A stretch of DNA of 64,000 nt from JAACFF01 sp963807975 (GTDB lineage Bacteria; Chloroflexota; Anaerolineae; Promineifilales; Promineifilaceae), in the NCBI GenBank assembly GCA_963807975.1, contig CAWEDV010000001.1, forward strand, positions 1,054,001 through 1,118,000, given 5' to 3'. This document shows, piece after piece, positions 26,764 through 34,314 of the stretch. The position numbers and the translations under genes were made by a program. Every line of letters starts with the position of its first letter. Position 1 is the first letter of the stretch. Under the pieces are notes generated by a model. The model saw only the letters and a list, made by a program, of their open reading frames with translations, was not told the DNA's origin and did no database searches.

Positions 26764-26779
26764 TGTGAAATATTTCACG
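26764..26779. promoter_or_regulatory. CRP/FNR-like palindrome upstream of folD
   Basis: TGTGA, six bases, TCACG; the inner 14 bases GTGAAATATTTCAC (26765-26778) form a perfect palindrome. This matches the CRP-type half-sites TGTGA/TCACA except for the last base. It is 26 bases upstream of the folD start codon, a position suited to an operator. No CRP-family gene is in the window, so the regulator is unknown. Confidence 0.4.
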
Positions 26780-26792
26780 GTTCTAATCGAAT

Positions 26793-26823
26793 AAAAAAGC
26801 CCCTACGTGAGTCACGGCGAGGC
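26793..26823 (-). terminator. Rho-independent terminator after the 65-residue gene
   Basis: On the minus strand, GCCTC (26823-26819) pairs with GGGGC (26803-26799) around an inner CGTG/CACG helix, followed directly by six T residues (26798-26793). It lies 32 bases beyond the stop of the small membrane-protein gene and upstream of folD, so it separates the two transcripts. Confidence 0.7.
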
Positions 26824-26854
26824 TGTGGTTATCCAATGTTCGGTCAATAATGGG

Positions 26855-27052
26855 TTACTTGGGAAGCAGCTCCGTGCCCATAAATCTGTCAAGCCATACC
26901 CCTAGGGCCACAGCCAGAGCCAGAACGGTCAAGGTAGAATAAAGAAAGCCGTATTCGGCAGGCGTCGTACCAATCGCCACGGTGATACCGATGGTTACAA
27001 TAACGCCAAAAGCAATTGAAACAATCGCCAAAATTAATCGTTTTATAAGCAT
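26855..27052 (-). CDS. Small two-helix membrane protein, unknown function
   Basis: 65 residues with a basic start (MLIKR) and two hydrophobic helices, about 6-28 and 35-54, ending in a short charged tail. GGAGG lies upstream of the ATG and an intrinsic terminator follows, which supports a real gene. It follows a response regulator gene by 55 bases on the same strand. No family was recognised. Confidence 0.65.
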   Translation of the reverse strand: MLIKRLILAIVSIAFGVIVTIGITVAIGTTPAEYGFLYSTLTVLALAVALGVWLDRFMGTELLPK

Positions 27053-27107
27053 ACCCGTAAGCCTCCAAAATAGTTGTCAGAACGCGTATATATTGTAACA
27101 AACCTGC

Positions 27108-27521
27108 TTAGGATGTGCCATGGTTTTGCAGATTGTTTGACCCGCGAAGCTTATCTTCAACGTGCCAGAGCAGTTCGTCGGTATTCCAGGGCTTAGTTAA
27201 ATAAGCATTGGCCCCGGCCTGCCTGCTCTGCTGCCTGCTGCGAGCGTCTTTGCGCGCACTAAGCATGATGATGGGAATTCTATTTCCATGCGCATCTTCA
27301 CGAATCTGGCGGCAGGTGGCAAAACCGTCCATTTCGGGCATCATCACATCCAAAAAAACCAGGTCAGGTGCCTGCTCCTGAATAATCCTAACACCCTCTG
27401 CTCCAGATTCGGCCTCGACGACGTCATAGCCAGCACGTACCAGTGTCAGACGCAGAAGTTGTCTTATCCGGTCTTCATCATCGACAATCAGTATTGAAAT
27501 AGGTTTTTCAGTATCTGACAT
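27108..27521 (-). CDS. Single-domain response regulator (CheY-like receiver)
   Basis: A 137-residue protein made of one receiver domain and a short polar tail, with no DNA-binding output domain. The acidic pocket is Asp14/Asp15, the phosphorylated residue is Asp58 in LVFLDVMMPEMDGF, and the switch residues Ser88 and Lys110 (LTKPW) are conserved. Phosphate would come from a histidine kinase not encoded here. Stand-alone receivers act through protein contacts, for instance with kinases or diguanylate cyclases. An MBL hydrolase gene lies 85 bases upstream on the same strand, a frequent neighbour of receiver proteins. Confidence 0.9.
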   Translation of the reverse strand: MSDTEKPISILIVDDEDRIRQLLRLTLVRAGYDVVEAESGAEGVRIIQEQAPDLVFLDVMMPEMDGFATCRQIREDAHGNRIPIIMLSARKDARSRQQSRQAGANAYLTKPWNTDELLWHVEDKLRGSNNLQNHGTS

Positions 27522-27606
27522 ACCTTACTCTCTTCATCACAAACAGGAGCATTCGTGTTACAGGCGATTTACTAGCCGCCGGTTTTGTTCTCATTCGCTG
27601 CTTGCC

Positions 27607-28455
27607 CTAGTCGAGCGAATCTTCAGATAAGGGTAGATTCAAGACCATCCCTTCCCGGGTCAAGATGGTGCGAGGAAAATGGGCTCGGGCATCAGCACCT
27701 ACCCTGTCTAACTCATCATCGCTTATATCAGGTGAATAGTGGAATAGTCCTAAGGTTTTGACCCCCGCAGCGCGTGCAAAATCGCCCGCTTCGACATAGC
27801 TGCTGTGCCCCCAATCGGCAAATTCAGTGGCGCTTTCGTGGCTGGCAAAATGGGCATCATGAACCAGTAAATCGGCATTGCGGGCCAACGCGAGAAGGCC
27901 CTCATCGTATGTCTTGCCCTCGTGGCTGGTATCACAGCAATAGGTAAAGACAAGACCAGCGTCCTCTATGCGAAAACCAAGCGCGCCGCCAGGATGGTTG
28001 AGATTGGCAACGCTCACGGTTGTCTGTTCACCCAGGAACAGGGTTTCACTAGGATCGACCTCATGGACACTCATGGTGGCTTGAAGAGAGCGGTAGGCAA
28101 AAGGAAGGTAAGGCTCAGAGAATTGGCCAGCCAATATTTCTTCCAGATGTTTGCCGATGCGCCTGCCCCCGTATACTTCGATGTTGTTGTTGCGGCTGAT
28201 GAGTGGTTCAAAAAATGGAAAGCCCTGTATATGATCCCAATGGGTATGGCTGAGAAAAACTCTGGCATCGACGCGCCGGTTGTGCTCTTCCAGTAAGACT
28301 TTGCCCAAGCGTCGGATTCCTGTGCCGGCGTCAAGGATGATTACTTGTCCATCGGCGGTCAAGATATCGATGCAAGGTGTATTTCCGCCATACTTAACTG
28401 TTGACGGACCAGGTACAGGAATTGATCCGCGCACCCCCCAAAAACGAATGCGCAA
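27607..28455 (-). CDS. MBL-fold metallohydrolase
   Basis: A 282-residue metallo-beta-lactamase-fold hydrolase. The N-terminus RFWGVRGSIPVPG is typical of a ribonuclease Z-related subgroup, and SHTHWDHIQGFPFF carries the HxHxDH zinc motif; further ligands lie in CCDTSHEG and DAHFASHE. Members of this subgroup are often found with signal-transduction proteins and may act on phosphodiesters or cyclic nucleotides; the substrate here is unknown. The start is TTG at 28455, supported by GAGGTGA four bases before it. No signal peptide. Confidence 0.85.
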   Translation of the reverse strand: MRIRFWGVRGSIPVPGPSTVKYGGNTPCIDILTADGQVIILDAGTGIRRLGKVLLEEHNRRVDARVFLSHTHWDHIQGFPFFEPLISRNNNIEVYGGRRIGKHLEEILAGQFSEPYLPFAYRSLQATMSVHEVDPSETLFLGEQTTVSVANLNHPGGALGFRIEDAGLVFTYCCDTSHEGKTYDEGLLALARNADLLVHDAHFASHESATEFADWGHSSYVEAGDFARAAGVKTLGLFHYSPDISDDELDRVGADARAHFPRTILTREGMVLNLPLSEDSLD

Positions 28456-28715
28456 GTATCACCTCAATGGTGCCAATGATGTCTGTAAGCTGGCACTGTG
28501 CTTATAGTACCAGGGTTCTAGTGGAAGTATAGCAGATTGTTGGACTGATTAACAAGGGTGTGTGCCTGCGGGGCTAGTTTCTCTGCTGGTGTCAATAGGC
28601 GGGGGAAATCTGGTGAATCTGTGATTTGTTGATTTGGTATATTGTTAACGGAGACAGCCGGCAAAGGTAATGGCACCGTTTGGGAAGGGCAATGGTGAAT
28701 TTTTATTGGGGATGT

Positions 28716-28744
28716 TTGACATTCAAGGGGCGCTCTGGCATAAT
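28716..28744 (+). promoter_or_regulatory. Sigma70-type promoter of the T-box operon
   Basis: TTGACA at 28716-28721 and CATAAT at 28739-28744 are separated by exactly 17 bases. Transcription would start near 28751, just before the T-box leader. The preceding stretch 28456-28715, upstream of the MBL gene start, shows no other recognisable feature. Confidence 0.75.
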
Positions 28745-28761
28745 TCATGCTATTAATAAAC

Positions 28762-29036
28762 AAAGACGATGATGGAGACAAATAGGCTGGGGCCGTCTTT
28801 ATTGAGCGAGCCTGAGTTGGTGCGAGTCAGGTAGAAGCGCCCATCCGAAAATCCCTCCGGAGTTTCCGACCGAACGTCCAATACATGGGGCAAGTAGACT
28901 CGGACGAATTCGTCCCACGTTAACGGGATCGTGACAATCCTTGAGTTGTCAATCGAGTGCCTGGCATGCGCCAGGAATCTGGGTGGTACCGCGGAGAATT
29001 GAAGTCTTCGTCCCTTTGGGGATGAAGGCTTTTTTG
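28762..29036 (+). promoter_or_regulatory. T-box leader, probably isoleucine-specific
   Basis: The leader contains the canonical T-box GGGTGGTACCGCGG (28981-28994), the Stem I distal motifs (TTGGTGCGAG near 28817) and the AGTAGACTCGGACG linker near 28893. In Stem I the block GAAAATC-C-CTCCGGAGT (28848-28863) lines up with the specifier region of ileS leaders, giving ATC at 28851-28853 as the specifier, hence Ile. The leader ends in a terminator hairpin. Uncharged tRNA-Ile would favour the antiterminator and allow transcription of the AlaX-like gene and probably ileS. The family call is firm; the codon call rests on alignment by eye. Confidence 0.9.
29002..29035 (+). terminator. T-box attenuator terminator
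   Basis: AAGTCTTCGTCCC (29002-29014) pairs with GGGATGAAGGCTT (29019-29031), with two G-U pairs and a four-base loop, and runs into a T-tract at 29030-29035. Its 5' arm follows the T-box sequence directly, as expected for the mutually exclusive antiterminator. Confidence 0.85.
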
Positions 29037-29077
29037 TTGCCAGGTGGATAGAAGGCTGGCAGGTTTGGAGAAGGATT

Positions 29078-29788
29078 ATGACGGAAATGCTTTATCTGAA
29101 AGACGCCTATATGCAGGAGTTCTCAGCGGTTGTGGCAGCGGTTGTAGAAGGCGGCGTGGTTCTGGATCGCAGCGCTTTCTATCCCGGCGGCGGCGGGCAG
29201 CCTTGTGATTATGGCAAATTGGCTGCGGGAAATGTGTCGTGGCCGGTAAATAAGGTTAAACGTGTCTCTGGAAAAGTGGTGCACTTCTTGGAAGGAGAAG
29301 CACCGGCGGTGGGCACGGTCGTGCTGGGCAAGCTGGACTGGACGCGGCGTTACCAATTAATGCGCACCCATACGGCAATGCATATCTTGTGTGGGGTCAT
29401 CTGGCGTGATTATGGGGCTTCAGTGACAGGCGGTAATATGGACCCGCTGCGCGGTCGTATGGACTTTGAATTTGAGACGATGCGCCAGGAACTGGTCAGC
29501 GCCATTGAAGCGGCGGTTAATGTAGAAGTAGAGGCCGCTCGACCTGTGAGCGCGGCGATTCTGCCGCGCGAAGAAGCGTTCCAGATTCCAGACCTGATCC
29601 GGACGAAGATTAATTTGCTTCCGGAAGGAATCAGCGAGGTGCGCACGGTGGAATTGAAGGGACTGGACCTGCAGGCTGACGGCGGCACTCATGTGAACAA
29701 TACGAGCGAAGTCGGCCGTTTGCGCGTGACCAATTACAAGAGCAAGGGACGGATCAACAAGCGAATATACTTGGAATTAGACGAATAA
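29078..29788 (+). CDS. AlaX-like tRNA-editing (trans-editing) protein
   Basis: A 236-residue free-standing relative of the AlaRS/ThrRS second-additional editing domain, which deacylates mischarged tRNA. The N-terminal DRSAFYPGGGGQPCDYG and the zinc motif HTAMH (His98, His102) match AlaX-M proteins. The usual second zinc motif CGGTH appears as DGGTH, with Asp201 in place of Cys and His205 kept. The gene lies directly behind an apparently Ile-specific T-box rather than an Ala one and upstream of ileS. Seryl- or glycyl-tRNA-Ala is the normal target of the family; another target here is possible. GGAG lies seven bases before ATG. Confidence 0.82.
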   Translation: MTEMLYLKDAYMQEFSAVVAAVVEGGVVLDRSAFYPGGGGQPCDYGKLAAGNVSWPVNKVKRVSGKVVHFLEGEAPAVGTVVLGKLDWTRRYQLMRTHTAMHILCGVIWRDYGASVTGGNMDPLRGRMDFEFETMRQELVSAIEAAVNVEVEAARPVSAAILPREEAFQIPDLIRTKINLLPEGISEVRTVELKGLDLQADGGTHVNNTSEVGRLRVTNYKSKGRINKRIYLELDE

Positions 29789-29806
29789 TAAGAAGAGAGC
29801 GGCTCA

Positions 29807-30508
29807 ATGCGCTTTATCATTCATGAAATGGCCTATGAACGGCCGTTGACAGCAGGAAAATGGAGATACGAATTGGATGGCCAGGCGACGGGTGCCGTCG
29901 AAGAATGGCGCTTGTCTGAGGCGCTGGACGGCTACCGTTTTCTGCGTGTTGATTTGGATGCACGTTTCGCCGCTTCCGGCCGTTCTACCATCTATCACCT
30001 GACCATGGATGAAAAAGGACTGCCGGTGCAGCTCAAGTACCGTTTTTGGATCAGCGGATTGGAGATCATCGGTTCCGTTTTATTGGAGCAAGACGCGGTG
30101 CTCGTGACCCGGGAGACCACTAAGGGAAGGAAGGAAGAGATAGTGGATGTTCCCGAGGGCTATGCTTTCTGGTTTCCTTCAACGGCGGGACTGTCATTAT
30201 TAGCTAATGCTGCAGGCAGCAGCGATCAAGCAGCGGTTACACTGCGCAGCGCCACAGAGAATCCGGCTCTGCAGATGGGCCCGATAAGGACCTTGGTATC
30301 GGTGCAAGAAGCAGCAGCGGTTAACTTGGAGGTTATGGGCACCCAGCGAGCGGCGCGCCCTTTGACGATCATGTGGGCAGATCAACAGCGCAGGTTGTGG
30401 GTCGACGATAATGGCTGGCCTTTGCGCATGGTACGGGATGATGGGTTAACGGCCGTTACGGCTAGAAGCATCACCACTCAGCGAATTACCAAGCCCGGCG
30501 GCCGATAA
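29807..30508 (+). CDS. Protein of unknown function between AlaX-like gene and ileS
   Basis: 233 residues, no signal peptide or membrane helix. The sequence is rich in alternating beta-strands (YELDGQATGAVEEWRL, IYHLTMDEKGLPVQLKYRFW) and ends with a strand pattern and RITKPGGR, suggesting a beta-barrel or lipocalin-like fold similar in style to DUF3108-type proteins. No catalytic motif was recognised. It starts 18 bases after the AlaX-like gene, so it belongs to the same T-box-controlled transcript. A link to translation quality control is only suggested by position. Confidence 0.65.
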   Translation: MRFIIHEMAYERPLTAGKWRYELDGQATGAVEEWRLSEALDGYRFLRVDLDARFAASGRSTIYHLTMDEKGLPVQLKYRFWISGLEIIGSVLLEQDAVLVTRETTKGRKEEIVDVPEGYAFWFPSTAGLSLLANAAGSSDQAAVTLRSATENPALQMGPIRTLVSVQEAAAVNLEVMGTQRAARPLTIMWADQQRRLWVDDNGWPLRMVRDDGLTAVTARSITTQRITKPGGR

Positions 30509-30662
30509 GTGAAGTAAGTCCTGTAAATGAATGCACGCCGGGATCAAGATAAATAAGCGACAACGGTCATTCTAAACGAAGCGCTGGCCATGAAGCTTCT
30601 ATGGCAAAACGGCAGCCGTTTAAAAATGTTATTACGAGCGAAGAGCAATTTTGGAGATAAGC

Positions 30663-33600
30663 ATGGGATTTAAAGAAGTATCAAACAAAGCGAAATTCGT
30701 CGCAATGGAAAAAGAGATCTTGAAGTTCTGGAAAGAGAGTGACGCCTTCAACGAACTGCGCCGGCTGCGCGCGGAAAGCGAAAGCGAATATGGCACTTAC
30801 AGCTTCCTTGATGGACCGGCAACGGCCAATGGGCCATTGGGCGTACACCATGGCTGGGGACGTTCCTACAAAGACCTTTACCAGCGCTACCAGGCGATGT
30901 TGGGCAAGAACCAACGCTGGCAAAACGGCTTCGATTGCCAGGGACTATGGGTCGAAGTTGGCGTCGAGCGAGAACTAGGCTTTAAGAATAAGCGCGATAT
31001 TGAGGAGTACGGACTGGCGGCATTCGTCAACCTTTGCAAGGCACGCGTGCTCTGGTATTCGGCTATTCAAACTGAGCAGTCGCAGCGTCTTGGCTATTGG
31101 ATGGATTGGAATGATCCTGACCAACTACGCAGGCTGCGCGAATTCTTGCTGGATGACCCGTACCAAGAGGTAACTGTAGAAGGACCATTGGGACCGGTAA
31201 CAGCCACGGCGGAACAGATCGTAGCTCGTCTTGGTTTGCCGGAGCTGGGTGGTTCTTACTTTACTTTCAGCGACGAGAACAATTTCCAGATTTGGGGCTT
31301 TCTCAAGAAATGCCATGACAATGGCTGGTTGTATAAAGGGCGCGATGTTATGCCCTGGTGCGCGCGCTGCGGCACGGGCATCAGCCAGCATGAGATCGTC
31401 ACCGACGGTTATCGGGATGTGGCGCACGATTCGATCTTCCTGCGCTTTCCGCTGACCAGCAAGCTGGGGCCTGATGGAGTGCGCGAGGATGTCAGCGGAC
31501 AAAAAGAGGCGCTGCTGGTGTGGACGACGACCCCCTGGACCTTGACCAGTAATGTGGCGGCAGCGGTCGGTCCTGACCTGGATTATGTGCAGGTAGAGGC
31601 AGCGGATGGCTGGACCTACTATCTGGCTGAAGGGGCGATGAAAAACACGCTGGTGGGCAAAGAAAATAAGGTCACCGGAAAACTAAAGGGCGGCGATTTG
31701 GTGGGTTGGGAATACAGCGGACCCTTCGATGAACTGACCGTTGTCAAAGAGACATTTGCCGAGGATGCCTATACACATCGGGTGGTCTCCTGGAAGGATG
31801 TCGGCTCGGAAGAAGGGACGGGTATCGTTCATATCGCTCCTGGCTGCGGCGCAGAGGACTTTGATTTGAGCCATGAGCACAAGCTGCCCGTGCTGGCCCC
31901 ACTCAATGAAGATGGTATTTATGTCGAAGGCTTTGACTGGTTCACGGGTCGCTCCGTCCATGATGTGGCGGAAGATATTTTCATGAGCCTGCGCGAGAAG
32001 GATGTTTACTATCGCAAGCAGAAATATGAGCATCGCTACCCACACTGCTGGCGCTGCAACTCGGAGCTGGTTTACCGGCTGGTAGACGAATGGTTCATCA
32101 ATATGGGCGAGCTGTATGATAAGCCCCGTTCTGAGGTTACAGCCGAGGAAAAGGCGGCGAGTTTGCGCTACCAGATCATGGACCGTGTCGACCAGGCGAA
32201 CTGGTATCCCAGCTTCGGCTATGACCGGGAGATGGATTGGCTGCGCAATATGCAAAACTGGATGATCAGCAAGAAGCGCTACTACGGACTGGCCCTGCCC
32301 ATCTGGGAATGTGATGATTGTGGCGAATATACAATCGTCGGCGATGAAGAGGAACTACATGAACGGGCGATAGAGGGTTGGGAAGATTTTGAAGGACATT
32401 CACCGCACCGCCCCTTCATTGATGCGGTTAAGATCGCCTGTCCCAAGTGCGGCAGCAAGGTGAGCCGTATCGCGGACGTGGGCAATCCCTGGTTGGATGC
32501 AGGCATTGTCGGCTTCAGTACCATGCATTTCCGGGTTGAACCGGAGCATTGGCGCAAGTGGTATCCGGCAGATTGGATCTCGGAAAGTTTCCCGGGCCAG
32601 TTCCGCAACTGGTTCTACAGCTTGTTGGCGCAGAGCACGGTGCTCTCCGATGAACCACCGTTTCGGAATCTATTCGGTTACGCAACGCTGATCGCCGAAG
32701 ACGGCCGTGATATGCATAAATCATGGGGCAATGCGATTGAATTCAACGAAGCGGCGGACACGATGGGCGCGGACACGATGCGCTGGCTATATACCAGCAC
32801 CAAGCCCGAACAGAATCTGCGCTTTGGCTATACACGCGGTGACGAAACACGACGGCGCTTCTTGATCCCCTTATGGAACGTCTATTCGTTCTTTATCTCT
32901 TATGCACGGCTGGATAAGTGGCAGCCCAACGGGGAATCTCCCGTCTCTGGCAACCAGGCCCATGCGCAGATGGATCGCTGGATTGTCGAACGTTTGGACG
33001 AGACAACTGTGGCGGTGCGCGCGGCATTGGATGTTTACGATGCGGAGAAGGCGACCATGAACCTGGAGGCGTTCCTGGACGATCTGTCCAACTGGTATGT
33101 GCGCCGCTCACGGCGCCGCTTCTGGAAAAGCGAAGCGGATGCGGATAAGCTGTCGGCCTATGCCACGCTGTATCATGTGCTGGTGAACTATATCGAGCTG
33201 CTGGCGCCGTTTGTCCCCTTTGTAACGGAGGCGATGTATCAGAATCTGGTGCGCGGGGTAGACGACCAGGCGCCGTTAAGCGTGCATCATTGTCTCTACC
33301 CAACGGCCGATGCCGGTGCTTTGGATCGCCCCCTGTTGAGCAAGATGCGCCTGGCGATCACCACAGCCAGTCTGGGCCGTGCTGCTCGCGGCGCGGCAGA
33401 TATCAAGCTGCGCCAACCACTGGCCCGGGCAAGGGTCAACGTGGGCAGTAAGCGGGAACGGGATGATCTGCGTGAGTTGGCCAACGTGCTGGCGGAAGAG
33501 ATCAACGTCAAAGAAATCGAGGTTGTTTCTGAAGTGGGAGAACTGGTCAATTACAAACTGCTGCCCAACAATCGCGAATTAGGCCCGCGCTTTGGCAAGC

Positions 33601-34082
33601 AGTTCCCACAGGTACGTGCGGCGCTCATGGCCCTCAATGCCGCTGAGGCCGCTTCAGTCTTACAGTCAGGTGAGGCGCTGCAGGTTGAGGTCGGCGGGGA
33701 GATGGTGGACTTAACCAGCAAAGAGGTATTGGTGCAGACCGAGTCCCGCGGCGGCCTGGCTGTGGCCAGTGACAAAGGTGTTACCGTGGCCGTAGATACG
33801 GAGCTGACGCCCGAACTGGTGCAAGAAGGATATGCCCGCGATCTGGTGCGTACGATCAACAATATGCGCAAGGAAGCCGGTCTGGATATCGCTGATCGCA
33901 TCAAACTGGCCTTTCAAACTGGCGCTGATATTGCGGCAGCGATGGATCATTATGCAGATTATATCAAGCAAGAGACATTGGCCGTTGAGCTGAAAAATGG
34001 AGCGATGGAACAGGCGCTGTTTCAGGAAACAGTGACGATTGGCGGCGAGGCGGTTGAACTAGCGCTGCAGAAATCGGGATAG
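30663..34082 (+). CDS. ileS: Isoleucyl-tRNA synthetase
   Basis: A 1139-residue class I aminoacyl-tRNA synthetase charging tRNA-Ile. The HIGH signature appears as HHGWG (residues 62-66) and the KMSKS-type loop as HKSWGN (685-690), both usual in the long, eukaryote-like IleRS subtype associated with pseudomonic acid tolerance. The CP1 editing domain is present (TTPWTLTSNVA), and several CxxC pairs (CARCG, CWRCN, CDDCG, CPKCG) suggest zinc-binding knuckles. The C-terminal anticodon-binding region is complete. ATG at 30663 is preferred over the upstream TTG at 30651 because GGAG lies seven bases before it. It follows the T-box operon genes by 154 bases and ends at a clear terminator. Confidence 0.95.
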   Translation: MGFKEVSNKAKFVAMEKEILKFWKESDAFNELRRLRAESESEYGTYSFLDGPATANGPLGVHHGWGRSYKDLYQRYQAMLGKNQRWQNGFDCQGLWVEVGVERELGFKNKRDIEEYGLAAFVNLCKARVLWYSAIQTEQSQRLGYWMDWNDPDQLRRLREFLLDDPYQEVTVEGPLGPVTATAEQIVARLGLPELGGSYFTFSDENNFQIWGFLKKCHDNGWLYKGRDVMPWCARCGTGISQHEIVTDGYRDVAHDSIFLRFPLTSKLGPDGVREDVSGQKEALLVWTTTPWTLTSNVAAAVGPDLDYVQVEAADGWTYYLAEGAMKNTLVGKENKVTGKLKGGDLVGWEYSGPFDELTVVKETFAEDAYTHRVVSWKDVGSEEGTGIVHIAPGCGAEDFDLSHEHKLPVLAPLNEDGIYVEGFDWFTGRSVHDVAEDIFMSLREKDVYYRKQKYEHRYPHCWRCNSELVYRLVDEWFINMGELYDKPRSEVTAEEKAASLRYQIMDRVDQANWYPSFGYDREMDWLRNMQNWMISKKRYYGLALPIWECDDCGEYTIVGDEEELHERAIEGWEDFEGHSPHRPFIDAVKIACPKCGSKVSRIADVGNPWLDAGIVGFSTMHFRVEPEHWRKWYPADWISESFPGQFRNWFYSLLAQSTVLSDEPPFRNLFGYATLIAEDGRDMHKSWGNAIEFNEAADTMGADTMRWLYTSTKPEQNLRFGYTRGDETRRRFLIPLWNVYSFFISYARLDKWQPNGESPVSGNQAHAQMDRWIVERLDETTVAVRAALDVYDAEKATMNLEAFLDDLSNWYVRRSRRRFWKSEADADKLSAYATLYHVLVNYIELLAPFVPFVTEAMYQNLVRGVDDQAPLSVHHCLYPTADAGALDRPLLSKMRLAITTASLGRAARGAADIKLRQPLARARVNVGSKRERDDLRELANVLAEEINVKEIEVVSEVGELVNYKLLPNNRELGPRFGKQFPQVRAALMALNAAEAASVLQSGEALQVEVGGEMVDLTSKEVLVQTESRGGLAVASDKGVTVAVDTELTPELVQEGYARDLVRTINNMRKEAGLDIADRIKLAFQTGADIAAAMDHYADYIKQETLAVELKNGAMEQALFQETVTIGGEAVELALQKSG

Positions 34083-34110
34083 CTAGCTGCGCATAATACT
34101 GTTTTAAGAA

Positions 34111-34141
34111 GCAGGGCCCTTAAAAAGGCCCGGCTTTTTTG
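34111..34141 (+). terminator. Rho-independent terminator of ileS
   Basis: GGGCC (34114-34118) pairs with GGCCC (34127-34131), extended by an outer GC/GC pair across one mismatch, around an A-rich loop and followed by TTTTTT at 34135-34140. It lies 29 bases after the ileS stop. Confidence 0.85.
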
Positions 34142-34314
34142 TGCTGCGAAAGGAATTGATAAGGGCCGGCAACTGATCTTGCGCACGATTATGGTTTGCA
34201 GCGCTTAAGCATTATTAGCCAATTGGCCCATCTCATGTAAAATGACGCGCATGATATCCTGCGCAAGAAAACGGCCGTCCACATCCCAGCGTTGCTCGAT
34301 TCAGGGAGCGTTCC

